The translations under genes and the position numbers were made by a program. A DNA stretch of 64,000 bases from Sphingobacteriales bacterium (lineage in GTDB: Bacteria > Bacteroidota > Bacteroidia > Chitinophagales > UBA2359), in the NCBI GenBank assembly GCA_016700115.1, contig CP064999.1:558001-622000 (forward strand), written 5' to 3'. This document shows, in pieces, positions 27,291 through 37,677 of this stretch. How positions within the stretch are numbered: the first letter of the stretch is position 1; each line of letters opens with the position of its first letter. The notes below the pieces were generated by a model, which worked only from the letters and a program-made list of their open reading frames with translations, ran no database searches and was not told where the DNA came from.

Positions 27291-27530
27291 ATATTAAGTA
27301 TATCGGTAGTAAAATAATTCTTTGAGCGAATTTAACCTTAAAGATGCAATAAACAACTTTCCGGTTGCGCAGCTAATTTACGCAAAACCCGGTTGAATTG
27401 TTGTTTAGTTTCACAAATTACATTTTATTAAGGTTGTTTGTAAAGATTTTCACGGTTACATGGATTGAGAAAAAATGAAAGCCGGTTCTTATGAACCTAT
27501 AAAACAGGGATATCAATTATTCGTTTGAAA

Positions 27531-29054
27531 CTACTTATCCGGGCTGAAAAACTGTTTAATTTCCTCCAAATACTGACGGTCGTTTGCAAGTCGGGGCACT
27601 TTGTGTTGTCCGCCCAATTTTCCTTTGGACTTCATCCAACGGTAAAAAGTGCCGGCCGGAACAGCAGTAACGACAGGGAACTGCATGGCCATATCCTGAT
27701 ACCGTTTCGCCTCGTAGTCTGAATTTACCTGTTTCAGGGTAGTGTCTAAGTGCCGGGCAAACTCCTGCAAATCTGGGGGGGCTTGAGTAAATTCAATGAG
27801 CCATTCATGCCCGCCGTTTCCGGATTCGGAAAAATAAACAGGGGCGGCAGTATATTCCTGCACTTTAGCATTGGTTTTAAAACTCGCAGTTTCAATAGCC
27901 ATATCTGCATTATCTACAATCAGTTCTTCGCCAAAGGCATTGATATAATGCCGGGTTCTTCCGGTAACACGAATGCGATAAGGATTTAGGGTGGTAAACA
28001 TGATCGTGTCGCCGGGAAGGTATCGCCACAAACCGGCATTCGTAGTGATGACAAGGGCATAATTTTTGCCGGTTTCTACTTCTTCGAGGGTTAAAGTTTG
28101 CGGTGTATTGCTTTCCAGTTCGCTCATGGGCAGAAACTCGAAATAAATCCCATGGTTGACCAAGAGCGCCATATCGTTTCTGTTGGGTTGGTCCTGCAAA
28201 GCAAAAAATCCTTCAGATGCATTATAAGTTTGCCAATACTCCATATCATCGGCCGGTATGAGCTGTTTAAAGACATGTTTATATGGGGTAAAACTCACTC
28301 CGCCATGCAAGTAGAGTGAAAGTCCCGGCCAAACTTCTCGCAGATGCTGTTTGCCGGTTAATTCCAACACCCTTTTAAACAAGACCAGGAACCAGGTAGG
28401 AACGCCTGCAAAATTGGTAACAGGTTGATTGATGATGAGCCGGGCTGTTTTTTCGATTTTTTCATCCCAATCCGGCAGTAATGAAATGTCGTTGCCGGGT
28501 GTGCGGAGCAGGTTGCCCAAATAGGGCATATTATTAAGGAGTACCGCAGAAAGGTCGCCATAACGTGCAGACCTGTTGTGTTTGCTAATTTCGTGACTAC
28601 CTCCCAAAATCAGACTTTTACCGCTAAAAATCCTCGTTTGCGGGTTATGTTGTATGAATAACGCCATCATGTCGCGACTGGCGGAAATATGGCATTGCCG
28701 GATAGCCTGAGGACTTAGTGGAAGAAACTTGCTTTTGTCGGAGGTAGTGCCCGAAGATTTGGCAAACCATTGAATGGGATGATGCCAGATAACGCTTTGT
28801 TCTCCGTTCAGGGTTCTTTGAAAAAACGGTTTGAGGCTATCGTAGTCCTGAAGGGGCACCTGTCCGGCAAAATCTCGTTGAGTTTTAATTTTGTCATACC
28901 CATAAGTTTTGCCCCAAACGGTGTTTTTATTCAAGTCAATTAACTGCCGAAACCATAATCGCTGAAAATGAAGCGGATTATCTAACCAGGCATACACCTG
29001 TTTAATATGCCGGTGCAATAAATACCGGATAATACGATTGGTCAGATAGTTCAT
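27531..29054 (-). CDS. GH3 auxin-responsive promoter family protein (acyl-adenylate fold)
   Basis: 507 residues matching the bacterial GH3 family, which belongs to the adenylate-forming superfamily of plant acyl-amido synthetases. Landmarks: QWFAKSSGTTSDKSKFLP (ATP-binding S/T-rich loop), YNASEGFFALQ, and LWRYLPGDTIMF. The bacterial substrate is unknown, and conjugation of a carboxylic acid to an amine is only inferred from the fold. It lies 61 bp downstream of lptB on the same strand, so the two may be co-transcribed. Confidence 0.88.
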   Translation of the reverse strand: MNYLTNRIIRYLLHRHIKQVYAWLDNPLHFQRLWFRQLIDLNKNTVWGKTYGYDKIKTQRDFAGQVPLQDYDSLKPFFQRTLNGEQSVIWHHPIQWFAKSSGTTSDKSKFLPLSPQAIRQCHISASRDMMALFIQHNPQTRIFSGKSLILGGSHEISKHNRSARYGDLSAVLLNNMPYLGNLLRTPGNDISLLPDWDEKIEKTARLIINQPVTNFAGVPTWFLVLFKRVLELTGKQHLREVWPGLSLYLHGGVSFTPYKHVFKQLIPADDMEYWQTYNASEGFFALQDQPNRNDMALLVNHGIYFEFLPMSELESNTPQTLTLEEVETGKNYALVITTNAGLWRYLPGDTIMFTTLNPYRIRVTGRTRHYINAFGEELIVDNADMAIETASFKTNAKVQEYTAAPVYFSESGNGGHEWLIEFTQAPPDLQEFARHLDTTLKQVNSDYEAKRYQDMAMQFPVVTAVPAGTFYRWMKSKGKLGGQHKVPRLANDRQYLEEIKQFFSPDK

Positions 29055-29115
29055 AGTTGGTTTGCGCTGTATATATCAGCTTTAACTTGCAAAAGTCGGC
29101 AATAAATAATTGCGG

Positions 29116-29862
29116 TTATCTTTGTAGGTCAAAATTTTTTCGTTTCAGCACAAAGTTTTGCCCGAGATAAACCCGCCTTACTTGCTCATCTAATGCAAGT
29201 TCTTCGGCGGTGCCTGATTTGAGAAGATTGCCCTCAAATAAAAGATAAGCCCTGTCTGTGATAGAAAGGGTTTCCTGAACATTATGGTCAGTAATTAAAA
29301 CACCGATATTCCGGTATTTCAGTTGGGCTACTATGTGCTGAATGTCTTCCACAGCTATAGGATCTACGCCCGCAAAAGGCTCATCCAACAAGATAAATTT
29401 GGGGTCAACAGCCAATGCTCTTGCAATTTCTGTTCTTCTTCGTTCTCCCCCCGACAACACATTGCCCTTACTTTTTCGAACATGCTGCAACCCGAACTCA
29501 TCGAGCAGGGATTCGAGTTTATTTTTTTGTTCTTGCCGGGTTAAATGGGTCATTTCCAGTACGGCAGCGATATTGTTTTCAACGCTCAAATCTCTGAAAA
29601 CAGAGGCTTCCTGAGGCAGATAACCAATACCCAACCGCGCCCGTTTATACATCGGCAGATAAGTAATGTCCGTGTCATCTAAAAAAATGGTGCCGCTATC
29701 CGGTCTTATAAGCCCGACTATCATATAAAAATTGGTAGTCTTACCTGCTCCGTTAGGACCCAGCAATCCAACAATTTCTCCTTGCTGCACATTGAGGGTT
29801 ACCTGATTGACAACCACCCTCTTCCCGTACTTTTTGGTTAACAGATGTGAATGTAGCAGCAT
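29116..29862 (-). CDS. lptB: LPS export ABC transporter ATP-binding protein LptB
   Basis: 248 residues, a single ABC ATPase domain. Walker A GPNGAGKT (~35-42), Q-loop YLPQEASVF, signature LSGGERRRTEIARAL, Walker B FILLDEPFAGVDP and switch His in ITDHNVQET are all present. LptB powers extraction of lipopolysaccharide from the inner membrane via LptFG and LptC. Those partners are not in the window. The family-typical PQEASVFRDLSVENN stretch separates it from other ABC ATPases. Confidence 0.95.
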   Translation of the reverse strand: MLLHSHLLTKKYGKRVVVNQVTLNVQQGEIVGLLGPNGAGKTTNFYMIVGLIRPDSGTIFLDDTDITYLPMYKRARLGIGYLPQEASVFRDLSVENNIAAVLEMTHLTRQEQKNKLESLLDEFGLQHVRKSKGNVLSGGERRRTEIARALAVDPKFILLDEPFAGVDPIAVEDIQHIVAQLKYRNIGVLITDHNVQETLSITDRAYLLFEGNLLKSGTAEELALDEQVRRVYLGQNFVLKRKNFDLQR

Positions 29863-30090
29863 GATTTTTTAAGTGAAAAGTGAAAAACTAAAAGTGAAAA
29901 ACCTGAAAGAATTAAAATTGAATAGCAGCATGTGAAACCTGCGGAATTATGTGAACAGTGTAAAACCTGAAAGAATTAAAATTGAATGGCCGTATGTGAA
30001 ACCTACGGAATTGAGTGAACCATGAAATTGAGATTTAAATCTAAAATCAAGCAGCATTCACTTTTCACTTTTCACTTTTCACTTTTTAGT
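29863..30090. repeat. Intergenic repeat cassette: inverted GTGAAAAGTGAAAA ends around a 64-bp duplication
   Basis: Between lptB and recJ, an AAGTGAAAAGTGAAAAAC end (~29871-29888) and its inverted relative CACTTTTCACTTTTCACTT (~30059-30085) flank two copies of a 64-bp unit. These begin ACCTGAAAGAATTAAAATTG at 29901 and 29965 and each contain a TGTGAAACCT-CGGAATT stretch. The right end supplies the recJ stop codon. Related fragments occur near 36010-36045 and 44405-44645. Confidence 0.7.
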
Positions 30091-31792
30091 TGTTGTGAAA
30101 CAAAATATCTTTGACATTCAACTGAATAGAAGTCGTGTTATTATACTTGTTTTCTTCAAGCGAGAAACATACATCAAAAGAATCTCCACCAATAATTTGT
30201 TCGTAAAGATGCCCCATATTATAGGCAATCCCCTTCACCACCGGCGAGTTGTCTTGCTTCAGATAAAGTTTCAGGTGGTTGTTCCCCACGATAGTGGTCC
30301 ATTTAGTAGCAGTTACATTGGTGCTCATAAATACGGGGCGCGTATTGCCGGGGCCAAAAGGGGCAAACTGATGCAGGATTTGGTAAAATCTGGTGCTGAT
30401 GTCTTTTAGCGGCAGTTCGGCATCAATCTGTATTTCGGGTATTAGAAGTTGCAAGTCTATAGTATCGGCAACCACGGCTTCGAAGCGTGCAATAAACTCC
30501 AACAGATTTTCCTCTTTCATGGTTAGCCCTGCGGCGTATTTATGCCCTCCGAACTGGTCTAATAAGTCGCTACATTCTTTAATGGCATTGTAAATATCAA
30601 AACCCGGAACCGAACGGGCAGAGCCTGAAACAATATTGTTGGTAGCAGTCAGCACGATGGTTGGTCTGAAAAATCGCTCAATAAGGCGGGATGCTACAAT
30701 TCCGATAACCCCCTTGTGCCAGTCGGGTTTAAACAACACCGTAGTTTTTCGGGCATGGAACTCGGGGTCGTTTTCCACCATGCTTAAGGCTTCTTCGGTA
30801 ATGCTTCCGTCCACAATCTTTCGTTCGCTGTTGCGGGCTTGCAATTCATCCGCGTTTTTTCGGGCACTTGTTCCTTCTTGCGAAAGCAGCAATCTTACCG
30901 CCTGCCTTGCATCATCCATCCGGCCGGCGGCATTAATTCTGGGGGCGATGATAAAAACAATATCTGATATGGTCAATTCACGGCTGACGGGGTTCAGTTC
31001 CATCAGTGAACGCAGCCCGGGTCTTGGGTTTCGGTTCAGTTGACGCAGCCCGTAATAAGCCAATAGCCTGTTCTCGTCAATAATAGGCACAATATCTGCG
31101 GCAATACTTACAGCTACCAAATCCAGATAACGGGTTACTTTTTTAAACGACAAATGTTTATTGGCAGCCAAAGCCTGTACCAATTTAAAGGCTATCCCGC
31201 AACCACTCAGTTCTGTAAAGGGGTAATGACAGTCGCTTCGTTTGGGATCTAACACAGCATAAGCCGCAGGCAACTCGTCGCCGGGGCGATGATGGTCGCA
31301 AATAATAAATTCGATGCCCATATCCAGAGCATACTGAACCTGTTCATTTGCCTTAATTCCGCAATCAACTGCAATGATCAGGGAAAAGCCCCGTTCTTTT
31401 GCCCAGTTAATACCTTCTGTAGAAATCCCGTACCCCTCTTTGTAGCGGTCGGGTACGTAATAATCTACATAAAAGTACAGGTCTTTTATAAACCCGTATA
31501 AGACTGCAACCGCAGTTGTTCCATCTACGTCATAATCGCCATAGACCAAAATCTTTTCTTTGTTTTGCATGGCCCTGTCAATACGCTCAACGGCCTTGTC
31601 CATGTCTGCCATGAGAAATGGGTCGTATAAGTGCGATTCGAGCGAGGGTCGGAAAAATTTTTTGGCATCTTCAAAAGTTTTTACTCCTCTTTGTACCAGT
31701 AATTTGCAAAGAATGCGATTAATTCGTAGGTCCTCATGAAGTTGGTCAACTGCTTGCTCATTGGTTTCAGTGAGTACCCAACGTTTATTCAT
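30086..31792 (-). CDS. recJ: Single-stranded-DNA-specific exonuclease RecJ
   Basis: 568 residues from the ATG at 31792; a longer frame begins at a TTG 39 bases upstream, but MNKRWVL is the usual family start. The DHH/DHHA1 phosphoesterase core has VYGDYDVDGTTA (metal-binding Asp pair), IAVDCGIK and ICDHHRPGDELP. GVIGIVASRL and GHKYAAG of the second domain follow, then an OB-fold C-terminus. RecJ degrades single strands 5' to 3' in recombination and mismatch repair. Complete. Confidence 0.94.
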   Translation of the reverse strand: MNKRWVLTETNEQAVDQLHEDLRINRILCKLLVQRGVKTFEDAKKFFRPSLESHLYDPFLMADMDKAVERIDRAMQNKEKILVYGDYDVDGTTAVAVLYGFIKDLYFYVDYYVPDRYKEGYGISTEGINWAKERGFSLIIAVDCGIKANEQVQYALDMGIEFIICDHHRPGDELPAAYAVLDPKRSDCHYPFTELSGCGIAFKLVQALAANKHLSFKKVTRYLDLVAVSIAADIVPIIDENRLLAYYGLRQLNRNPRPGLRSLMELNPVSRELTISDIVFIIAPRINAAGRMDDARQAVRLLLSQEGTSARKNADELQARNSERKIVDGSITEEALSMVENDPEFHARKTTVLFKPDWHKGVIGIVASRLIERFFRPTIVLTATNNIVSGSARSVPGFDIYNAIKECSDLLDQFGGHKYAAGLTMKEENLLEFIARFEAVVADTIDLQLLIPEIQIDAELPLKDISTRFYQILHQFAPFGPGNTRPVFMSTNVTATKWTTIVGNNHLKLYLKQDNSPVVKGIAYNMGHLYEQIIGGDSFDVCFSLEENKYNNTTSIQLNVKDILFHNN

Positions 31793-32371
31793 TAATGTAT
31801 GTTTTTCTACTGCGGGGAAATGCTTGTTCAAGGCATTTCACAACCCCTGCTGCAAGGGGGCTTGCTGTGCTTTACTCCATCTTCGTTTCAATACCGTTGG
31901 CGCACAAATCCATTTTCCGTCTTTTCTGTAAAAATAATTCAGAAAAACCATTAAAATAACCTTATAGGGTTGATTTGGTTTATCCTGAAGTTATTTTTCG
32001 TTTACAGAGTACTTGAACCGTTATCGTCTTGTCTTTTTAAAACACCTGACAATATGGCAACCATCCGCCGCTAATTCTGTGCCAATATTGCCATTCCTGC
32101 ACCTAAGGCATTATTTTTGCCTCATGGTTTTATATACTTTTTACGATAATCATAATAACCACTAAACCTGACAAAGCGTTTAAAATTATTTGAACAAAAT
32201 GAAAAACGCCCGTACAAATATTCCGGCTTAAATTTTCCTTTCTTTTTTCAATACTTGCAGGGCTTATTTGAACCTTATATCGAACGGACATCAATTAAAA
32301 ATAGTTATACCTTTGTGCCGGTTTGATGGTTACTGCATCTGCCTTCATTTTTAAATAAAACAACAATATAT
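31793..32371. other. Divergent intergenic region recJ-secA
   Basis: About 580 bases between divergent genes. It holds the presumed secA promoter (TACCTTTG at 32308-32315). I see no gene, stable hairpin or repeat in the rest. Confidence 0.4.
32308..32315 (+). promoter_or_regulatory. Probable -7 promoter box of secA
   Basis: TACCTTTG fits TAnnTTTG and lies 57 bases before the secA ATG. A TTTG occurs further upstream (32277-32280) but at a longer spacing than usual. Confidence 0.45.
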
Positions 32372-35300
32372 ATGTCCGGTTTTTTCGGTAAAATACTCCA
32401 ATCTATTTTCGGCAGCAAGTACGAAAAAGATGTAAAGGCCATTCATCCCATTGTAACTCAAATCAATCAGGAATATGCCAAACTTTCGGGACTTACACAC
32501 GATGAACTGAGGTCGAAAACCAGCTATTTCAAACAACGGATTGCCGATTATTTGTCAAATATTGATCATGACATCGCTGAAATTGAACTAACCCTGAAAG
32601 AAAACCCTGATATGGAGCCCGGCAACAAGGAGGAGCTTTATAATCAGATTGACAAATTCAAAAAGAACCGCGACCGGCAGTTGGAAGAAATTTTGAATCA
32701 GATTTTACCCGAGGCCTTTGCGGTGGTAAAAGAAACCGCGCGCAGATTTACCGAAAACGAAACAATTACCTCTACAGCCACTGATTTGGACAGGGATTTG
32801 TCGGTCAATGCCGATTACCTTACCATTGAGGGAGATCAGGTGATTTACAAAAATGAATGGACCGCCTCCGGTGGACATATTAAGTGGGCAATGGTGCATT
32901 TCGATGTGCAACTGATTGGGGGAATCGTCCTGCATCAGGGTAGGATTGCAGAAATGGGCACCGGTGAAGGTAAAACACTCGTTGCTACGCTGCCCGCCTA
33001 CCTGAATGCCCTGAGCGGACAGGGGGTTCATGTGGTTACCGTCAACGACTATCTGGCAAAACGCGACTCGGAGTGGAATCGGCCTATCTTTAACTTTTTA
33101 GGCATAACCGTGGACTGCATTGACAAGCACCGACCTAACTCGTCTGCACGCCGCAACGCCTATAATGCCGATATTACCTACGGAACCAACAACGAATTTG
33201 GTTTCGACTATCTGCGCGACAATATGGTTCGAACTCCGGGCGAAATGGTGCAAAGAAAATTGCATTATGCCATGGTGGATGAGGTGGACTCAGTTTTGAT
33301 TGACGATGCAAGGACACCCCTTATTATTTCCGGCCCCGTTGAGCGCGGCGACGAACAGGAGTTTGAAACCCTGAAACCCCGCATCGAAAGGCTGGTAAAT
33401 TCTCAGAAAGAATTAGTCAGAAAACTGCTTGTAGAAGCAAAAAAAGATATTTCAGAAGGAAAAACAGACGAAAAAACCGGCGGCTTAGCTTTATTAAGAG
33501 CACATCGCGGTTTGCCAAAAAGCAAACCACTCATTAAATTTCTCAGCGAACAGGGCATGAAAAACACCCTGCTTTCGACCGAAAACTTTTACCTGCAAGA
33601 GCAAGCCAAAAGAATGCCCGAAGTTGATCAGGAATTGTATTTCGTGATTGAAGAAAAAAACAATCAGGTAACCCTGACCGAAAAAGGAACAGAACTGATT
33701 ACCAATGCCGGTGAAGAGGCCGATCTGTTTATCATTCCGGATATCGGCGCAAAAATTGCCGAAATTGAAAACTCAGAACTTTCGGACGAAGACAAACAGC
33801 GAAGCAAAGATCAGGTGCTACGCGATTTTGCCATAAAATCAGACCGGTTGCACTCTGTCAATCAGTTGCTGAAGGCTTATACCCTGTTTGAAAAAGATGT
33901 GGAATATGTAGTGCTTGATGGCAAGGTTAAAATTGTGGATGAACAGACCGGACGTATCATGGAAGGACGAAGATATTCTGACGGATTACATCAGGCCATT
34001 GAGGCGAAAGAAAACGTAAAGGTGGAAGAAGCCACACAAACTTACGCCACCGTTACCCTTCAGAATTTTTTCAGAATGTATCACAAATTGGCCGGAATGA
34101 CAGGAACTGCGGAAACTGAAGCCGGAGAGTTTTGGGAAATTTACAAGCTCGATGTTGTCGTCATTCCAACCAACCGGCCTATTGCCCGGAAAGATGAGGA
34201 AGACCTGGTGTATCGAACAGCCCGAGAAAAATTTAACGCCGTAATTGACGAAATCGAACGGCTGCGCAACAACGGAAGACCCGTATTAGTAGGAACAACC
34301 TCGGTCGAAGTATCGGAACTGTTGAGCAAATTGTTGACCATCCGAAAAATCAATCACAACGTTCTCAACGCCAAGCAACATGCACGCGAAGCAGAAATTG
34401 TAGCTCAGGCCGGAATTGCCGGAGCCGTAACAATCGCAACCAATATGGCAGGTAGAGGGACCGACATCAAACTCGGACCCGGTGTGAAAGAAGCAGGCGG
34501 ATTGGCTATTATCGGTACCGAAAGACACGATTCGCGCCGTGTTGACAGACAGTTGCGCGGACGCGCAGGAAGGCAGGGCGACCCGGGTAGCTCACAGTTT
34601 TATGTGTCTTTAGAAGACAACCTGATGCGGATGTTTGGTTCTGAAAGAATCGCCGGAGTAATGGATCGCATCGGCTACAAAGAAGGTGAAGTTATTCAGC
34701 ACAGCATGATTACCAAATCTATTGAACGGGCACAGAAAAAAGTCGAGGAAAACAACTTCGGCATCCGCAAACGACTGCTCGATTACGACGAAGTGATGAA
34801 CGTTCAGCGAAATGCCATCTATGCCAAACGCAGACATGCACTTTTCGGAGAACGACTATCTTTGGATATTTCCAATTCTTTTGCCGATTTGTGCGACGAG
34901 TTAGTTGGCAGGCATCATAGCACCCACGACTACGAATCCTTCAAATATGAGGTAAGAATCAATTTTACCATTGACCCTCCCTTTGGCAACTCCGAATTCA
35001 ACTCGCTAAAAGCCGATCAGTTGTCAGATATGCTGTATGAAGCAGTGAGCCTGGCCTATAAACGCAAAACTGCCGAAATTGCAAAAGAAGTCTATCCGGT
35101 GATGAGCAATATATTAGACCAAAGAGGCGAACAGATAGATATGGTCTATGTTCCGTTTTCAGATGGTCCTAAGACGCTCAATGTACTGACACCTGTAAAA
35201 ACCGCGGTTGAAACTAAGGGCAAATCGGTGGTCAAAGAGTTTGAAAAATCTGTTTCGCTTGGATTGATTGACGAAGCATGGATGAGCCATCTAAGACAAA

Positions 35301-35728
35301 TGGACGAACTTAAAAATTCGGTTCAAACAGCAGTCTATGAACAAAAAGACCCCCTGCTCATTTTTAAACGAGAGGCCTATGGGTTGTTCAGCGAAATGGT
35401 ATCGGAGGTAAATATCAAAATTGCCGACTTTTTGTTTCAAGCCACTATTCCGGTTGCAAATTCGGAAGAAGTACGAGAAGCCCGTTTGCCTAAAGCAACC
35501 GATATGAGCAAACTGAAAACCAGCAGAACAGACGAACTTGGAGATGCCGGAAGCGGTGGCGGGCAAAAAAATCAGAATCAAGCTAATTTACAAACCAATT
35601 CCGACAACCAAAAACAACAAACTTTTAAACGGCAAACTCCAAAAGTAGGGCCGAATGACCCCTGCCCTTGCGGCAGCGGCAAAAAGTTTAAAAAATGTCA
35701 TGGAAAACCCGGCAGTGAGATGCTTTGA
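32372..35728 (+). CDS. secA: Preprotein translocase ATPase SecA
   Basis: 1118 residues, typical of Bacteroidota SecA, which is longer than the ~900-residue E. coli protein. Walker A in EMGTGEGKTLVA (~195), VNDYLAKRD, YGTNNEFGFDYLRDNM, VDEVDSVLID and IATNMAGRGTDIKLG and QLRGRAGRQGDPG of the second motor domain are all intact. A charged insertion (~335-420) lies in the motor region. The C-terminus ends with the SEC-C zinc motif CPCGSGKKFKKCHG, preceded by a Gln/Asn-rich linker. It drives Sec export of the precursor proteins that T9SS later carries across the outer membrane. Confidence 0.97.
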   Translation: MSGFFGKILQSIFGSKYEKDVKAIHPIVTQINQEYAKLSGLTHDELRSKTSYFKQRIADYLSNIDHDIAEIELTLKENPDMEPGNKEELYNQIDKFKKNRDRQLEEILNQILPEAFAVVKETARRFTENETITSTATDLDRDLSVNADYLTIEGDQVIYKNEWTASGGHIKWAMVHFDVQLIGGIVLHQGRIAEMGTGEGKTLVATLPAYLNALSGQGVHVVTVNDYLAKRDSEWNRPIFNFLGITVDCIDKHRPNSSARRNAYNADITYGTNNEFGFDYLRDNMVRTPGEMVQRKLHYAMVDEVDSVLIDDARTPLIISGPVERGDEQEFETLKPRIERLVNSQKELVRKLLVEAKKDISEGKTDEKTGGLALLRAHRGLPKSKPLIKFLSEQGMKNTLLSTENFYLQEQAKRMPEVDQELYFVIEEKNNQVTLTEKGTELITNAGEEADLFIIPDIGAKIAEIENSELSDEDKQRSKDQVLRDFAIKSDRLHSVNQLLKAYTLFEKDVEYVVLDGKVKIVDEQTGRIMEGRRYSDGLHQAIEAKENVKVEEATQTYATVTLQNFFRMYHKLAGMTGTAETEAGEFWEIYKLDVVVIPTNRPIARKDEEDLVYRTAREKFNAVIDEIERLRNNGRPVLVGTTSVEVSELLSKLLTIRKINHNVLNAKQHAREAEIVAQAGIAGAVTIATNMAGRGTDIKLGPGVKEAGGLAIIGTERHDSRRVDRQLRGRAGRQGDPGSSQFYVSLEDNLMRMFGSERIAGVMDRIGYKEGEVIQHSMITKSIERAQKKVEENNFGIRKRLLDYDEVMNVQRNAIYAKRRHALFGERLSLDISNSFADLCDELVGRHHSTHDYESFKYEVRINFTIDPPFGNSEFNSLKADQLSDMLYEAVSLAYKRKTAEIAKEVYPVMSNILDQRGEQIDMVYVPFSDGPKTLNVLTPVKTAVETKGKSVVKEFEKSVSLGLIDEAWMSHLRQMDELKNSVQTAVYEQKDPLLIFKREAYGLFSEMVSEVNIKIADFLFQATIPVANSEEVREARLPKATDMSKLKTSRTDELGDAGSGGGQKNQNQANLQTNSDNQKQQTFKRQTPKVGPNDPCPCGSGKKFKKCHGKPGSEML

Positions 35729-36032
35729 AAAACGCCTGATCCGCTCATATACCGGGGTGTATAGGCTTTCCACACTATGCCTTTTGCGATGTTTTTGGAG
35801 GCTAATATGAGTTTAAGTTTGGTCTTATGGGTTAGTGTGCGAAGTCAAACTAACAATTGTTTGGATCTTCTTATATAGTTGAACCTGATGATTATTGGAC
35901 AAAAGATAGCAATAAAATAATTCCGTTGCTGCCAAGTATGACACGGCAGCAGCGATACTTGTACCGCTGAAATTCTCTAATCCGGTAAAAGTATCAGAAC
36001 CACCAAAGTAGCCACTTTTCACTTTTAGTTTT
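35729..36032. other. Convergent intergenic region secA / T9SS cargo paralogue 1, with hairpins and dispersed repeat
   Basis: It contains a GTATCR-type hairpin pair: 35950-35969 (CAGCGATAC/GTACCGCTG) and a degenerate one at 35981-35998. A TTTCACTTTT-rich copy of the dispersed GTGAAAAGTGAAAA repeat reaches the stop codon of the cargo gene at ~36013-36045. No gene seen. Confidence 0.5.
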
Positions 36033-37553
36033 TCACTTTTCACTTACCAAAATCTTCCCACCCGCCACCGTTTGTCCCGAAGCAGGGAGCACCACCCGGT
36101 AGTAATAAACTCCCGCCGGCAAGAGTTCTACCTGCACTTGTACTGTTCCTGTGCTACCATATAATGTTTCCTCTGCTACCTGTCTGCCTAAAGCATCGTA
36201 CAAACGCCAATCCACATCGCCGTAGGGTAAGATGCCGGCAGGTATTTGGTAGCGGATATTGAGATGGGTAGAAGCAGGAACGGGATAGACCATTGCCGAA
36301 ACCTCCTGATTAGCATTGGAAGGGATGCCGGGCAGCACTTCCACCACCACCGTGCTGTCACAACCTATAAAACTGCATGTATAGCCAAGGCTATCGGTTT
36401 TGACCACCCAACTGCTTTGCTGTGAGTAGTTGAAACCGGAAAAAATAAAACCGCCGTCGGAAGTAGAATCTATGTCTTTCAGATACCAATTGTCATTGGG
36501 GTTTAGACCCTTAATCGTTCGAGTCCAAAGGGTGTCGCCGGTTGAAGAAAAACGCCATATACATGGGATATCTTTATTAAATTCGGTTTTGTAGCCAAAT
36601 ATACCCATGAAACCACCATCCGGAGTTGGCTGAAGGGGGGCTTCATTCATGCCTCCGACTTCCAAATCATATATTTTACTCCAAATGATATTTCCTGAAG
36701 TATCTAAATTAGCTGCGAAAGGTTTCCGAATATTATTTTCTCTAATTGCCGACAATATAAAATAACTGTTGCCGTCTGTTTTTGGAAGGGCCAAACATGC
36801 CAAATCTATTTCATTCCCCCCATAGTTTTTTTGCCAAATCATGTTACCCTGTTTGTCTATTTCCATTATAAACATATCAGTATCGGTAATGGGATACTTC
36901 ATGTATCCGCTTACTATGTAACCGATTTCCGTTTCAAAAACAGAAAAGGCCGAGGCGTGTTGTTGCGGATTATATACCCTGTCCCACTCTTTATTTCCAA
37001 ATGAATCGGTTTTGAGTACATAAAACCGGTTGGAAGTGGAAAAGCTACGTTGGATGCCGCACATAATATACCCTCCGTCTTGGGTGGGGGTGATTTGGTA
37101 AGTCCCTTCTACGGTAGTGCTCGTTCCATGTGTTTTTTTCCAAATTACATCGCCATTTCCGTTGAATTTAATCATGATAATATCTAAGTTGCCGGATATG
37201 CCTATTGTATCCTTTGCTCCAACCATAATGAAATGTCCATCATTTGTTCTTTCCAGAATACCGCCTCCGACTATACCGGTAAGTGTATAACCTTCTTCTG
37301 CTATCTTAAACCAAATAGTATTGCCTGTCAGGTCTATCTTTCTTATTGCGAGTGCTTCATAGCCATCCAAAGAATTAAATGAAGTGGCCATTATATACCC
37401 ACCTTCAACAGTCAACACTGCCGGAGACAGTATATTCATCGTATCGGGTTTAAAAATTTTGTTGAAGTAGGTAAATGCTTGTGCAGAAATGCTTTTTACG
37501 GGATAAAATCCCATAATAGCAAACACAAACATCAGGGATATTAAGTTTTTCAT
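36033..37553 (-). CDS. T9SS type A cargo, propeller-like; tandem paralogue 1
   Basis: 506 residues from the ATG at 37553 (a TTG six bases earlier is in frame but unlikely). A signal peptide ends near SISAQA. Residues ~35-410 are repeated blade-like units with EGGYIMATSF, NDGHFIMVG, DGGYIMCG, DGGFMGIFG and DGGFIFSG, each followed by a K-x-D-x-x-GN-x-x-W turn, suggesting a beta-propeller. The last ~90 residues are a type A sorting domain (YPVPASTHLNI, LYDALGRQV, GVYYYRVVL, GGKILVSEK). It is nearly identical in its first ~215 codons to paralogue 2 and differs in the middle. Surface or secreted protein of unknown ligand. Confidence 0.85.
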   Translation of the reverse strand: MKNLISLMFVFAIMGFYPVKSISAQAFTYFNKIFKPDTMNILSPAVLTVEGGYIMATSFNSLDGYEALAIRKIDLTGNTIWFKIAEEGYTLTGIVGGGILERTNDGHFIMVGAKDTIGISGNLDIIMIKFNGNGDVIWKKTHGTSTTVEGTYQITPTQDGGYIMCGIQRSFSTSNRFYVLKTDSFGNKEWDRVYNPQQHASAFSVFETEIGYIVSGYMKYPITDTDMFIMEIDKQGNMIWQKNYGGNEIDLACLALPKTDGNSYFILSAIRENNIRKPFAANLDTSGNIIWSKIYDLEVGGMNEAPLQPTPDGGFMGIFGYKTEFNKDIPCIWRFSSTGDTLWTRTIKGLNPNDNWYLKDIDSTSDGGFIFSGFNYSQQSSWVVKTDSLGYTCSFIGCDSTVVVEVLPGIPSNANQEVSAMVYPVPASTHLNIRYQIPAGILPYGDVDWRLYDALGRQVAEETLYGSTGTVQVQVELLPAGVYYYRVVLPASGQTVAGGKILVSEK

Positions 37554-37677
37554 ACCCAAAGTTTTATAATGTAAAGTGGCTGTCTAAAAAGAGTCATTGT
37601 TCTTGTTATTCGTCTCGTTAAATAATTCCAAAATTTATTGTATGTAGTGTTTTTGAATTTTTAATTTAAACTGCCCC

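Noticed and set aside
29863..30090. Repeats between lptB and recJ considered as a CRISPR or small RNA
   Set aside because: Only two copies of a 64-bp unit and low-complexity inverted ends; no spacer pattern and no promoter-like box.
37554..37559. TTG start two codons before the ATG of paralogue 1 (and the same in paralogue 2)
   Set aside because: The ATG is followed directly by a standard signal peptide; the extra two codons add nothing.
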